DNA of 64,000 nucleotides from Novosphingobium sp. Gsoil 351 (lineage in GTDB: Bacteria; Pseudomonadota; Alphaproteobacteria; Sphingomonadales; Sphingomonadaceae), in assembly GCF_009707465.1 (NCBI RefSeq), contig NZ_CP046120.1, positions 1,207,501 through 1,271,500 on the forward strand, written 5' to 3'. The notes below the pieces were generated by a model, which was not told the origin of the DNA, searched no databases, and saw nothing but the letters and a program-made list of their open reading frames with translations. Shown piece after piece: positions 40,165 through 48,625 of this stretch (its first letter is position 1; the number at the start of each line of letters is the position of its first letter). The translations under genes were made by a program, and so were the position numbers.

Positions 40165-41766
40165 ATGCCACTTCAACCCATCGACGTCGCGGTCATCGCC
40201 GCTTACGCGATCTTCATTTTCGGCCTCGCGCAATGGGTTAGCCGCGACAAGCTGGGAGCGGGCCCGAAAAACACCACCGACTACTTCCTCGCTTCGCGCA
40301 ATCTGCCTTGGTGGGCGATCGGTGCGTCGCTGATTGCCGCGAACATCTCAGCCGAACAGATCGTGGGAATGTCGGGGTCGGGCTACGCGATCGGACTTGC
40401 CATTGCGTCCTATGAATGGATGGCCGCGGCGACCTTGCTGATCGTCGGAAAATTCTTCCTCCCGATTTTCCTCCGCAATGAGATCTACACGATGCCGCAG
40501 TTTCTCGAGCGGCGTTATGGCCCTTCGATCCGGACGCTCATGGCCGTCTTTTGGCTGGCACTTTACGTCTTCGTGAATCTGACATCGATTATCTGGTTGG
40601 GCTCGATCGCGGTCACGAAGGTGGCCGGAGTCGATCAGGATTTCGCCCTCGTCATCCTCGGGTCGTTCGCTCTGCTCTATCAAATACGTGGTGGGCTAAA
40701 GGCGGTCGCACTGACGGACATCGTGCAGGTTACGCTGCTCGTGCTCGGCGGGCTGATTATCGCCGGGCTCACCCTTTCCGAACTGGGCGAAGGCGCCGGC
40801 ATAGTAGCCGGCTGGGTTCGCCTGACTTCCGCAGCCCCCGATCACTTTCACATGATTCTCGAGCCTGGCAATCCTCACTATATGGACCTGCCGGGGCTTT
40901 CGGTCCTGATGGGCGGCATGTGGATCGCAAACCTGAGTTACTGGGGGTTCAACCAGTATATCATCCAGCGAGCGCTCGCGGCCAAATCCTTGGATGAGGC
41001 GCAGCGCGGCATCCTGTTCGCAGCGTTCCTGAAACTGTTGATGCCGATCATCATCGTGCTTCCGGGGATCGCCGCGGTCATTCTTGCACCTGACCTGGCT
41101 AAGCCCGACGAGGCCTATCCAACGATGATGCGGCTGCTGCCCCCGGGTCTCCTCGGCCTTGTTTTCGCCGCGCTCATTGCCGCGATAATCGCTTCGACCG
41201 CGTCGAAGATCAACTCGATCGCAACGATCTTCACGCTCGACGTTTATGCGAAGGCGCGCAAATTGAAGACTCACGCGGAAGATCAAACCGTCGGTCATGG
41301 CGCCAACGAACGCCACCTCGTTATGGTTGGACGGATTGCCGCGACAAGCGCCATCCTCATCGCGATCTTCACCGCACGGCCGCTGCTGGGATCAAGCGAA
41401 CAGGCGTTTCAGTTCATCCAGGAGTTTACCGGCTTTTTCACCCCCGGGATTACCGTGATCTTCCTTTTGGGCCTGTTCTGGAAGCGAGCCAACGAAACGG
41501 GCGCGATTGCCGGCGCGATTGCTTCCGTCGCCTTGTCCTGGCTGTTCAAGGTATGGCTGTCGGGTGTGCCGTTTCTTGACAGGATGGGCATCGTATTCCT
41601 CCTCTCGTTCGGCTTGGCGGTGGTGGCTTCGCTTCTCACGGCGCCGTCCGCACAGCGAGACACGATCGAAGCCGTTGGGGTGAGCTTTGTTACCCGCCGG
41701 GCTTTCAACGTGGGGGGCGTCGCGGTTCTGCTGATCCTCGTTGCCCTCTATGCTACGTTTTGGTGA
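40165..41766 (+). CDS. SglT-like sodium/galactose symporter (SSS family)
   Basis: A 533-residue membrane protein with about 14 helices. It strongly resembles the Vibrio Na+/galactose transporter vSGLT: NTTDYFLASRNLPWWAIGAS, LIAANISAEQIVGMSGSGYA, SYEWMAAATLLIVGKFFLPI and YVFVNLTSIIWLGSIA. It would bring galactose released in the periplasm across the inner membrane. First gene of the rightward arm; the next gene starts one base after its stop. Confidence 0.92.
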   Translation: MPLQPIDVAVIAAYAIFIFGLAQWVSRDKLGAGPKNTTDYFLASRNLPWWAIGASLIAANISAEQIVGMSGSGYAIGLAIASYEWMAAATLLIVGKFFLPIFLRNEIYTMPQFLERRYGPSIRTLMAVFWLALYVFVNLTSIIWLGSIAVTKVAGVDQDFALVILGSFALLYQIRGGLKAVALTDIVQVTLLVLGGLIIAGLTLSELGEGAGIVAGWVRLTSAAPDHFHMILEPGNPHYMDLPGLSVLMGGMWIANLSYWGFNQYIIQRALAAKSLDEAQRGILFAAFLKLLMPIIIVLPGIAAVILAPDLAKPDEAYPTMMRLLPPGLLGLVFAALIAAIIASTASKINSIATIFTLDVYAKARKLKTHAEDQTVGHGANERHLVMVGRIAATSAILIAIFTARPLLGSSEQAFQFIQEFTGFFTPGITVIFLLGLFWKRANETGAIAGAIASVALSWLFKVWLSGVPFLDRMGIVFLLSFGLAVVASLLTAPSAQRDTIEAVGVSFVTRRAFNVGGVAVLLILVALYATFW

Positions 41767-41767
41767 C

Positions 41768-42715
41768 ATGGTGGACGGGCCAAGAACTCCCGCGCCAATC
41801 GCCCTCGGCCTGATTGGCGTGGGCAAGATTGCGCGCGATCAACATCTTCCGGCCATTGCCCAGGAACGCTCCTTCAGACTGGTTGCCATGGCAAGCCGGG
41901 ACGCGGCCGATCAGCAGGACGTGATCTACTCTTCGCTGACCGAGCTTCTTGCGGGCACCCCCGAGGTCACCGCGATTTCGCTTGCTTCACCACCAGTTGG
42001 TCGCGCGGATCTCGCCCGCGAAGCGTTGTTGGCGGGGAAGCATGTCATGCTGGAAAAGCCACCCTGCGCATCGCTCGGCGAAGCCCATGCCTTGGAAGCC
42101 TTGGCCAGGCAGAAGGCGTTGACGTTGTTCGCGACGTGGCATTCGCGGGAGGCCGCCGGGGTTGCCGGCGCGCGAGCTTGGCTGGCGGACAAGCGGATTA
42201 CGGGCGGACAGATTGCCTGGCGCGAGGATGTTCGGGTGTGGCACCCGGGTCAGAACTGGATTTTCGCCCCCGGCGGCATGGGAGTCTTCGATCCGGGTAT
42301 CAATGCGTTGTCGATCCTGACCGAGATCTTGCCCGGCGCGCTTACTTTGCGTTCAGCAGACCTCGAGGTGCCTGAAAATCTGCACGGCCCAATCCGCGCG
42401 CGGATCGAAATGATCCATGACTTTGATGTGCCGATGGCCGGTCAGTTTGATTTTCTCTACGAGGGCGTCCCCCATTGGACGATCGATATCCACACAGATC
42501 AGGGTTCATTGAGACTTGACCGGGGTGGCTCACGCCTGACGATCGCCGAGGCGGAGGTCGATTGTGGCGAAGATCGCGAATATCGCCGGCTTTATAGGCG
42601 TTTCGCGAGGATGGTCCTCGGCGGAACGAGCGAGGTCGATCTGCGACCGCTGGTCCTGGTCGCTGACGCAATGCTTGTCGGTGACCGCAACAAAGCTCCT
42701 CCCTTCCATTTCTAA
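41768..42715 (+). CDS. Gfo/Idh/MocA family oxidoreductase, probably D-galactose 1-dehydrogenase
   Basis: A 315-residue NAD(P)-dependent dehydrogenase: Rossmann motif GLIGVGKIARDQHLPAI, then VAMASRDA, and the catalytic EKPPCASLGEA with its conserved Lys. Size, the WHSREA segment and context match the Pseudomonas/Caulobacter type D-galactose dehydrogenase that makes galactono-lactone. ATG 41768 is chosen over 41741, which overlaps the symporter. Other pentose or hexose substrates remain possible. Confidence 0.85.
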   Translation: MVDGPRTPAPIALGLIGVGKIARDQHLPAIAQERSFRLVAMASRDAADQQDVIYSSLTELLAGTPEVTAISLASPPVGRADLAREALLAGKHVMLEKPPCASLGEAHALEALARQKALTLFATWHSREAAGVAGARAWLADKRITGGQIAWREDVRVWHPGQNWIFAPGGMGVFDPGINALSILTEILPGALTLRSADLEVPENLHGPIRARIEMIHDFDVPMAGQFDFLYEGVPHWTIDIHTDQGSLRLDRGGSRLTIAEAEVDCGEDREYRRLYRRFARMVLGGTSEVDLRPLVLVADAMLVGDRNKAPPFHF

Positions 42716-42792
42716 GATAAATGAGTTGATTGTTCTGGCAGGATCAGCAGGATGACAGCGGTTGCCGATTTCGAGGATTTCAGAGCATTTTC

Positions 42793-43524
42793 ATGATCGG
42801 CGCAGGACAACCGCGGCACCAACTAGGCCGCAATCTCACTTATGGGATGCTCGATGCGCTAGGCAGGGCCATCGTCACCGGTGCTTACGACAACGCTCCG
42901 TTTCCGACCGAAGCCGAACTTGCCAAGCAACAGGGCGTCAGCCGGTCGGTTACGCGTGAGGCGGTCAAGATGCTTACCGCCAAGGGCTTACTGAGTGCGC
43001 GTCCTCGCCAAGGCACGATCGTGCAACCCATCAGTTCATGGAACTTGTTTGATCCTGATGTCCTGAGCTGGCTGCTCGATCGCCGCTTTTCGATCGACCT
43101 CTTACGCGAATTCAACCAGCTCAGGATTGCGATTGAGCCGGAGGCCGCAGCACTGGCCGCAACGGTTGCCGGAGACAGCGACAAGGCCAAGATCCGCAAA
43201 GGCTTAGACCGGATGATCGCGGCCGAAGCTGGCGACGACGACCCACTTGAAAGCGACATCGCATTTCATGTGGCAATCCTCCAGGCGTCGAACAATGCGT
43301 TCTTCGCGCAATTCCGCGATGTGGTTGGCGCCGCGCTGCGCACCTCGATTCGCTTTACCAACCGGGTCGTGGGCCGAACTGCCAGCGTTCCTGATCACGC
43401 CGCGGTGTTCCAGGCGATTAGCGCAGGCGATCCCCATCGGGCGCGCGCCGCCATGCGCCACCTAATTTCCGACGTGCTTACTTTGATCGGAAACTCAGAC
43501 CCCGTCCCAGATCCAGCAATCTGA
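42793..43524 (+). CDS. FadR-type GntR transcriptional regulator
   Basis: A 243-residue regulator. N-terminal winged helix (PTEAELAKQQGVSRSVTREA, then VKMLTAKGLLSARPRQGT) and a C-terminal FCD ligand domain with FNQLRIAIEPEAAALAA and, later, the metal-site histidines in DIAFHVAILQAS and DHAAVF. FCD regulators respond to sugar acids, so a galactonate-pathway intermediate is the likely effector. ATG 42793 gives the family N-terminus. It probably controls both arms of the locus through AT-rich palindromes. Confidence 0.88.
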   Translation: MIGAGQPRHQLGRNLTYGMLDALGRAIVTGAYDNAPFPTEAELAKQQGVSRSVTREAVKMLTAKGLLSARPRQGTIVQPISSWNLFDPDVLSWLLDRRFSIDLLREFNQLRIAIEPEAAALAATVAGDSDKAKIRKGLDRMIAAEAGDDDPLESDIAFHVAILQASNNAFFAQFRDVVGAALRTSIRFTNRVVGRTASVPDHAAVFQAISAGDPHRARAAMRHLISDVLTLIGNSDPVPDPAI

Positions 43525-43545
43525 CGAATCCCGGCAAGATCTTTC

Positions 43546-44436
43546 GTGACAAGCGATCCATTGTGTCTCGAACCCGCAGGCCAAGTTTCCGTCGGCAACC
43601 GGTTGGGCGAGGGAATCGTGTGGGATTCACTCTCGGAATCCTTCCTCTGGACCGACATTCACAAGCGAAAGTTCTATCGGCTGCAGTGGCCGACAATGAG
43701 GTTGGAACAGTTCTCTTTGCCGCACAGGCTCGGTTCTTTCGGGTTGACACGACTACCCAACCTGATTCTAGCCGCCTTCGAGGCTGGTTTTGCCTCGTAC
43801 GACTTCGAGCGCGAAACGTGCGAATGGATCTGCCGCCCGGTGTTGCCGCCTGGCGTGCGCTTCAACGATGGCAGGGTCGACCGGGCCGGCCGGTTCGTTG
43901 CCGGGACGATGGTCGAGGACCCGGTGGCGGCGGGAAGCCCAACGGCCGGCGCCCTCTTTCGCCTCGAGACATCTGGTCGCGTGACCGAGCTCCTTTCCGG
44001 TATCGGTATCACCAACTCCCTTTGCTGGTCGCCCGACGGATCAATTATGTATCACGCGGACAGCACGGTCGGAGCGCTCAACGCATACGACTATGGGACT
44101 CAGTGTGATTGGCGATGCGAACTATCCAGAGCGCACGCGCCATCCACGCCAGACGGCGCAACAGTCGATGCACAAGGGCGGATTTGGGTGGCAATGTGGG
44201 GTGGTGCTCGGGTGGCGGTCTTTGCCGCAGACGGCACGCTGCTCGACCAGCTTCCGGTGCCCGTCACGCAGCCGACATGCGTTGCGCTCGGTGGGCAGGA
44301 ACTCGACGTGCTGGCGGTCACGAGTGCCCATGATGGCCTCAATTCTGTCTCTCTGGCCAAGGAGACGGCGGCAGGGGACGTGTTCTTCTACCGCACGGCG
44401 ATCCAAGGCTTGGAAGAATGCCGGGTGACCGTGTGA
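43546..44436 (+). CDS. SMP-30/gluconolactonase family lactonase, probably galactonolactonase
   Basis: A 296-residue six-bladed propeller lactonase. Metal-site residues are visible in LGEGIVWDSL (Glu), GVRFNDGRVDRAGRF (Asn), GITNSLCWSPDG (Asn) and the catalytic Asp in STPDGATVDAQGR. It hydrolyses galactono-lactone to galactonate, between the dehydrogenase and the dehydratase. The start is GTG 43546. It sits between the regulator gene and FGE in the rightward arm. Confidence 0.88.
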   Translation: MTSDPLCLEPAGQVSVGNRLGEGIVWDSLSESFLWTDIHKRKFYRLQWPTMRLEQFSLPHRLGSFGLTRLPNLILAAFEAGFASYDFERETCEWICRPVLPPGVRFNDGRVDRAGRFVAGTMVEDPVAAGSPTAGALFRLETSGRVTELLSGIGITNSLCWSPDGSIMYHADSTVGALNAYDYGTQCDWRCELSRAHAPSTPDGATVDAQGRIWVAMWGGARVAVFAADGTLLDQLPVPVTQPTCVALGGQELDVLAVTSAHDGLNSVSLAKETAAGDVFFYRTAIQGLEECRVTV

Positions 44437-45395
44437 CGCTGCCTGGCGGTTCGCACATCGCGGATGGTGGCGAGGTGATTGCGTTGCCCGGCGGCACGTT
44501 CCTGATGGGGTCCGACCACTTCTATCCCGAGGAAGCTCCGCGCCGCCGGGTGAGCGTCGACCCGTTCCGGATCGATGCCTGCCCCGTAACGAATGCCGAG
44601 TTCGCAAGGTTCGTCAACGCCACGGGCCATGTGACCTTGGCCGAGACTGCGCCTGACGGGAAAGACTACCCGGGCATGATACCGGAGATGGCGCGCGCCG
44701 GATCGCTGGTCTTCCACAAGACTGCGGGGCCCGTGCCCATTGACGAGATCCATCGCTGGTGGCGCTTCGAATTCGGTGCGGACTGGCGCCATCCATACGG
44801 CCCCGACAGCAGTCTCGCCGGGTTGGACGACCATCCGGTAGTCCACGTCGCATGGCAGGATGCCGCCGCGTACGCGCTATGGGCCGGAAAGGCTCTGCCG
44901 ACCGAAGCCGAGTGGGAATATGCGGCACGCGGGGGCCTCGAAGATGCGGACTACGCCTGGGGTGACGAACTGGCACCCGGCGGTGCCATGCTCGCCAATT
45001 ACTGGCAGGGCCTCTTCCCCTTCGCCAACCAATGCCTGGATGGCTGGGAACGAACCTCTCCGGTGCGATCGTTCCCCGCCAATCCCTACGGGCTATACGA
45101 CATGATCGGCAACACCTGGGAATGGACGGACGACTGGTATTCAGAGCCTGTCGCAATCCGCAAAAGTCAGCCCGGCACCTGCTGCACGCTCAAGAATCCG
45201 CGAGGGGGAACCCGGAAACGAAGCGTCGACCCACTTCACCCGGAGATCAAGATCGGCCGCAAGGTCATCAAGGGCGGTTCGCATCTTTGCGCTGAAAATT
45301 ACTGCCGCCGCTACAGACCTGCGGCGCGCCATCCTGAAACAATCGACACATCGACCAGCCACATCGGCTTTCGCTGCGTCCTGCGGGGACTTTGA
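44418..45395 (+). CDS. formylglycine-generating enzyme (sulfatase activation)
   Basis: A 325-residue FGE-sulfatase domain protein. The fold signature is seen in GGTFLMGSDHFYPEEAPRR, CPVTNAEFARFV, LPTEAEWEYAARGG and NTWEWTDDWYS. The two copper-binding cysteines are in GGSHLCAENYCRRYRPAARH. It oxidises the Cys of CxPSR motifs in the three sulfatases of the locus, acting in the cytoplasm before export. The start overlaps the lactonase end by 19 bases, so it belongs to the rightward operon and its level is tied to galactose catabolism. Confidence 0.92.
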   Translation: MPGDRVTLPGGSHIADGGEVIALPGGTFLMGSDHFYPEEAPRRRVSVDPFRIDACPVTNAEFARFVNATGHVTLAETAPDGKDYPGMIPEMARAGSLVFHKTAGPVPIDEIHRWWRFEFGADWRHPYGPDSSLAGLDDHPVVHVAWQDAAAYALWAGKALPTEAEWEYAARGGLEDADYAWGDELAPGGAMLANYWQGLFPFANQCLDGWERTSPVRSFPANPYGLYDMIGNTWEWTDDWYSEPVAIRKSQPGTCCTLKNPRGGTRKRSVDPLHPEIKIGRKVIKGGSHLCAENYCRRYRPAARHPETIDTSTSHIGFRCVLRGL

Positions 45396-45698
45396 ATTTG
45401 TACGGGCCTCAGTCGTCATATCTATGATGGTCAACTACCGTATAGCCTTGGCCTACTGCCGCTAGCGCGGAAAATCCTTGACCGGCCGACCCGCATCACC
45501 CCGTAGGGTAAGGCCGGGCTTGCTTGACTGGATGGTGGAATTACGTCGACCACACTATACTCATTCCGCTTCTGATCCCAGCCAGTCGGCGGCTTCCATA
45601 TGGCTGCGGTCGCCGCAAAGGTAACCAGGCTGCCGCTTTTGGTGTGGTCAGAATGGAAGTGAATGGCGTGTTTGCGGGCGCATTGCGGCCTGACCGCT
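45396..45698. other. spacer between FGE and the interrupted gene
   Basis: No supported gene is seen in these 303 bases. Open frames on the minus strand here lack start context and run against the fragment at 45699. The region marks the right border of the carbohydrate locus. Confidence 0.4.
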
Positions 45699-45773
45699 TC
45701 AGTGGTGCGCCAACGCCAGATCCCAGAGCTCACCAGGTAACTCTACTTTCAGGAACCACTTAGGTTCAAACTC
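45699..45773 (-). pseudogene. C-terminal end of a gene interrupted by the IS1595-type transposon
   Basis: If the transposon 45774-48625 and one copy of the 8-bp repeat are removed, the minus strand reads without a break from the right flank (GGQLAHWEFE) into PKWFLKVELPGELWDLALAH and a TGA at 45699-45701. Codon phase across the junction is kept. This shows that the element landed in a gene about 25 codons before its end. The product family is not recognised. Confidence 0.65.
45766..45773 (+). repeat. 8-bp target site duplication, left copy
   Basis: TCAAACTC directly outside the left inverted repeat. The same eight bases follow the right inverted repeat at 48626-48633. Eight-bp duplications are the usual product of IS1595-family transposition. 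Confidence 0.9.
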
Positions 45774-45800
45774 GGCGATGTTACACTTGACATACCACGC
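45774..45800 (+). repeat. left terminal inverted repeat of the IS1595-type transposon
   Basis: 27 bases, 24 identical to the reverse complement of 48599-48625. Shared blocks are GGCGATG, TACACTT and CATACCACGC. Confidence 0.9.
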
Positions 45801-45835
45801 GCAGCATGTAGGATGGCGGCCATAGGAGAGTTTCC

Positions 45836-46780
45836 GTGGCCAAGTCTGTTTTCGACGCCCCGCAGTTCAAGACCGAAGAAGGCGCTTTCGCCTACGTCGA
45901 AGCGAAGCTCTGGTCGAACGGCCCGGTGTGCCCGAAGTGCGGCAACTGCGAGGCCGCGCGCATCCGCAAGATGCAGGGCGAGACGACGCGCCTCGGCCTC
46001 TACAAGTGCAATGAGTGCCGTAAGCCCTTCACCGTTCGCATGGGCACCATCTTCGAATCCTCGCACCTGGCCCTGCATTTGTGGCTGCAAGTCATTCACC
46101 TGATCTGCGCCAGCAAGAAGGGCATCAGCACCCGCCAAATCCAGCGTATGCTCCAGTGCAGCATGAAAACCGCGTGGTTCCTGACCCAGCGCATCCGCGA
46201 GGCGATGCGGGACAGCGGCCTCGATATGTTCGGCGGCGAAGGCGACGTGGTGATGGCCGACGAAACGTGGATTGGTAACAAGCCCGGCGTGGAGCGCGCG
46301 CGGGGCGGCTTCCGCCACAAGATGAAGGTGGTCGCCCTTCTCGACAAGCGCACGGGTCGCACCCGTTCGATCCATGCTGGCGAGATGGTTGCCAACGAAG
46401 TGGCGAACATCGTGCGCGCCAACGTGGACCGTGAAAGCATCCTCGTGACCGACGAAGCACGCCACTACTGGAAAGTCGGTAAGGAATCTGCCGACCATCG
46501 CCGCGTGTTCCACGGCATCGGCAACTACGCCAAGGACGGCTTCTCGACCAACCAGATCGAAGGCTATTTCAGCATCTTCAAGCGCGGGATGCGGGGCATC
46601 TACCAGCATTGCGCCGAGCAGCATCTGCACCGCTACCTTGCCGAGTTCGATTTCCGTTACAGCAACCGTTCGGCGCTCGGCGTCGAGGATGCAGAGCGCG
46701 CCGAGATCGCGCTACGCGGGGTGATCGGCAAGCGGCTCACCTATAAGTCAGCTAACGGCCTTCAAGCCGTCTGCGCCTAA
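45836..46780 (+). CDS. IS1595-family transposase
   Basis: A 314-residue transposase. N-terminal zinc ribbon (CPKCGNCEAARIRK and, later, YKCNECRKPF), a helical segment with STRQIQRMLQCSMKTAWFLT, then the catalytic domain with VMADETWIG (first Asp), ILVTDEARHYW (second Asp) and the N/H and E residues in HGIGNYAKDGFSTNQIEGYF. The GTG start at 45836 follows AGGAGA. The protein looks complete, so the transposon may still be mobile. Confidence 0.93.
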   Translation: MAKSVFDAPQFKTEEGAFAYVEAKLWSNGPVCPKCGNCEAARIRKMQGETTRLGLYKCNECRKPFTVRMGTIFESSHLALHLWLQVIHLICASKKGISTRQIQRMLQCSMKTAWFLTQRIREAMRDSGLDMFGGEGDVVMADETWIGNKPGVERARGGFRHKMKVVALLDKRTGRTRSIHAGEMVANEVANIVRANVDRESILVTDEARHYWKVGKESADHRRVFHGIGNYAKDGFSTNQIEGYFSIFKRGMRGIYQHCAEQHLHRYLAEFDFRYSNRSALGVEDAERAEIALRGVIGKRLTYKSANGLQAVCA

Positions 46781-46898
46781 GCCAGAGAAGCGGAACCGCA
46801 GTCGATGGCGCACCAAGCCGCACCGAAGAAAACCCCCGGAAAAGACTGCTTTACCGGCCGATTCCCGGTGCGTAGAATCCTCGCCGGAGGCGCGTGAG

Positions 46899-47747
46899 AT
46901 GACGAAGCCGGTTCGGCTGACGATCAAAGGGGCCGGTGATGCTGGCGACAACGCGCCCACGGTCGATGACCTGCTTGGGCAGGTTGCGGATTTCGTTGAG
47001 ATTCTGAAGGGCGTCGAAAAGGCGCTTGGCGACGACCACGGCAATCAGATCGTTTGGCGGGTGACTGACGCAGAGCGACAGAACCCGATTACATTCGAGC
47101 TTACCCCGACGCCAATCAGGGCGGGGATAATCATTGATGACCGGGCCATCAACGTAGAGCGGATCGCGCGCGCGGGCTTCGCGGCGCTCCGCAATGGTGA
47201 TGCTCGACCGCCATTCTTCACTGACGAAATTATGACCAAGGCGCGTCAGATGCACGCGCGCGTTCGCAATGGTCTTGTTGACACGATCATCGATTCGCCT
47301 GACGCTTCCGAGCCTATCGTCATCGACACGGTTGCGGCGGGCGGCGCGGAGCGAACCTTTGCGGCTCAGAAGGCCGCCGCGCCGAAACCCTACCGCGAGC
47401 TTGGCAGTATCGAAGGGTTTGTGTCGAAGGCCGAGCTGGACGGATTTAGCCGGGCGGTCCTGCGCTTTTGGGCGCGGACCAATGGCGCGGAGATCAAGGC
47501 CGTTGCGACCGGAGAGGCGTTCAAGCAGCTAGAGGAAATGCGCCTGTCCGATGTTTGGCATGGGGTGCGCGTGCGTGTTTACGGCACGATCAGCTACAAG
47601 AGCCTTGGTATTATCGACAGCATGACCGCGACGGGAATCGAAGTTCTCGACCGGAGCCATCTACCGGGGATCGACGAAATCGTTGACCCCAACTTCACGG
47701 GCGGCTTGTCGGTCGAAGAATTTTTGGCAGAACAACGCCGTGATTAA
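46899..47747 (+). CDS. transposon passenger protein, unknown function
   Basis: A 282-residue soluble protein. The N-terminal half has alternating strands and helices (TIKGAGDAGDNAPTVDDLLG, FELTPTPIRAGIIIDDRAIN), and a second part has WHGVRVRVYGTISYKSLGII, which looks like a small beta domain. No signal peptide or membrane helix. It overlaps the PIN gene by eight bases, so the two are co-translated. An antitoxin-like or nucleic-acid-binding role is conceivable only from this pairing. The family is not recognised. Confidence 0.8.
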   Translation: MTKPVRLTIKGAGDAGDNAPTVDDLLGQVADFVEILKGVEKALGDDHGNQIVWRVTDAERQNPITFELTPTPIRAGIIIDDRAINVERIARAGFAALRNGDARPPFFTDEIMTKARQMHARVRNGLVDTIIDSPDASEPIVIDTVAAGGAERTFAAQKAAAPKPYRELGSIEGFVSKAELDGFSRAVLRFWARTNGAEIKAVATGEAFKQLEEMRLSDVWHGVRVRVYGTISYKSLGIIDSMTATGIEVLDRSHLPGIDEIVDPNFTGGLSVEEFLAEQRRD

Positions 47748-48255
47748 GCATCCGCCCCGCATCTACTGGGACGCTTGCGCGTGGATATCCTACATCAACA
47801 AGGAAATGCCGGGGCCGGGCAAGAACTTCACGGACGCGCGCTTTGATATGTGCCGTGAGACGCTGAAGGCTGCGGAGGCCGGGGAGATCGAGATCGTCAC
47901 ATCGGCGTTCACGCTGGCCGAAGTCTGCAAACGCGCGCCCGATCCAACATCGCCCGCGATCAACCTGCCCGCGTTCTTTGACCAGTCTTACATCCTGCTT
48001 GTGCCGGTCGATAAGGCTATCGGACAGCGCGCGCAGAACTTGCAGTTGGCAGGACTATTCGGGGTCAAGCCGCCCGACGCGGTGCACCTTGCATCGGCGC
48101 TCGTTCACAGTGTCCCGGTGCTGCACTCGTTCGACACCGATCTACTCGACTTAGATATGCGGCTCACGCTCGACGACGGCAACCAACTCAAAATCTGCAG
48201 GCCGACGCACGAGAAGCCGACTCCAGGCTTGCTGGAAAAGATGCGCGATGGCTAA
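47740..48255 (+). CDS. PIN-domain nuclease, VapC-like
   Basis: A 171-residue PIN protein from GTG 47740. The acidic catalytic set is complete: Asp in IYWDACAWISYI, Glu in TLAEVCKR, Asp in VKPPDAVHLASAL and Asp in LHSFDTDLLDLD. PIN toxins cut RNA; partners are normally small antitoxins encoded directly upstream, but here the upstream gene encodes 282 residues. It overlaps both neighbours. A small basic/acidic 53-residue protein follows and is another candidate partner. Confidence 0.87.
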   Translation: MIKHPPRIYWDACAWISYINKEMPGPGKNFTDARFDMCRETLKAAEAGEIEIVTSAFTLAEVCKRAPDPTSPAINLPAFFDQSYILLVPVDKAIGQRAQNLQLAGLFGVKPPDAVHLASALVHSVPVLHSFDTDLLDLDMRLTLDDGNQLKICRPTHEKPTPGLLEKMRDG

Positions 48256-48409
48256 CCCTAAGAAACCGCCCCTGACCGACGCCGAGCGCCACAAGCGCTT
48301 CAAGGACATGGCTCGCGAAGTCGAAGCGGTCGATGCGCCCGATGCTTTTGACCGCGCCTTCAGGCGTGTCGTCCCGCTCGACAAGCCAGCGCCGGGCAAG
48401 TCAGAGTGA
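48248..48409 (+). CDS. 53-residue charged passenger protein
   Basis: ATG 48248 overlaps the end of the PIN gene and TGA 48407-48409 overlaps the start of the next gene. The protein begins MANPKKPPLTDAERHKRFKD and continues MAREVEAVDAPDAFDRAFRR, a charged, probably helical peptide. The double overlap and codon pattern argue that it is real. It could be an antitoxin for the PIN protein placed downstream, which is unusual. Confidence 0.72.
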   Translation: MANPKKPPLTDAERHKRFKDMAREVEAVDAPDAFDRAFRRVVPLDKPAPGKSE

Positions 48410-48588
48410 GCCAGTGGGACGGCAACAATTACCAGTTATACACCCAGATTTTGATCGGCGGTTGCGTCATCTGCCTTCTGGTCGATCGGTTTGCCGCCAC
48501 CGGTGACGGATCGCTTTTTGGCCTAGCCATCCTGTTCCTGATCGTTGGCATCTTCCTAGTGCCGGAAGGCCCGCAGCCACCGAACTAG
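48406..48588 (+). CDS. 60-residue two-helix membrane protein
   Basis: Starts at GTG 48406, overlapping the previous stop (GTGA). Hydrophobic stretches ILIGGCVICLLVDRF and SLFGLAILFLIVGIFLV form two membrane helices with a short loop. It is the last passenger gene, ending 10 bases before the right inverted repeat. No family recognised. Confidence 0.68.
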   Translation: MSQWDGNNYQLYTQILIGGCVICLLVDRFAATGDGSLFGLAILFLIVGIFLVPEGPQPPN

Positions 48589-48598
48589 CCCATATGGT

Positions 48599-48625
48599 GC
48601 GTGGTATGCGAAGTGTATCATCGCC
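48599..48625 (-). repeat. right terminal inverted repeat of the IS1595-type transposon
   Basis: Reads GCGTGGTATGCGAAGTGTAT then CATCGCC on the plus strand and mirrors the left end. Outside it lies the second TCAAACTC target copy (48626-48633). Confidence 0.9.

Larger units (their letters stand above)
45774..48625 (+). mobile_element. IS1595-family transposon with four passenger genes
   Basis: A 2,852-bp element bounded by 27-bp inverted repeats: GGCGATGTTACACTTGACAT at the left tip and, on the other strand, GGCGATGATACACTTCGCAT at the right tip, both continuing ACCACGC. Perfect 8-bp target duplications flank it. Inside are the transposase and a tightly overlapping cassette of four genes (282 aa, PIN nuclease, 53 aa, 60 aa membrane protein). 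The intact repeats and ORFs suggest a recent insertion. Passenger genes are known for some IS1595 subgroups, but I do not recognise this cassette. Confidence 0.92.

Noticed and set aside
45431..45733. Open frame of 100 codons on the minus strand between FGE and the transposon
   Set aside because: No start context, and it conflicts with the rebuilt end of the interrupted gene at 45699-45773.
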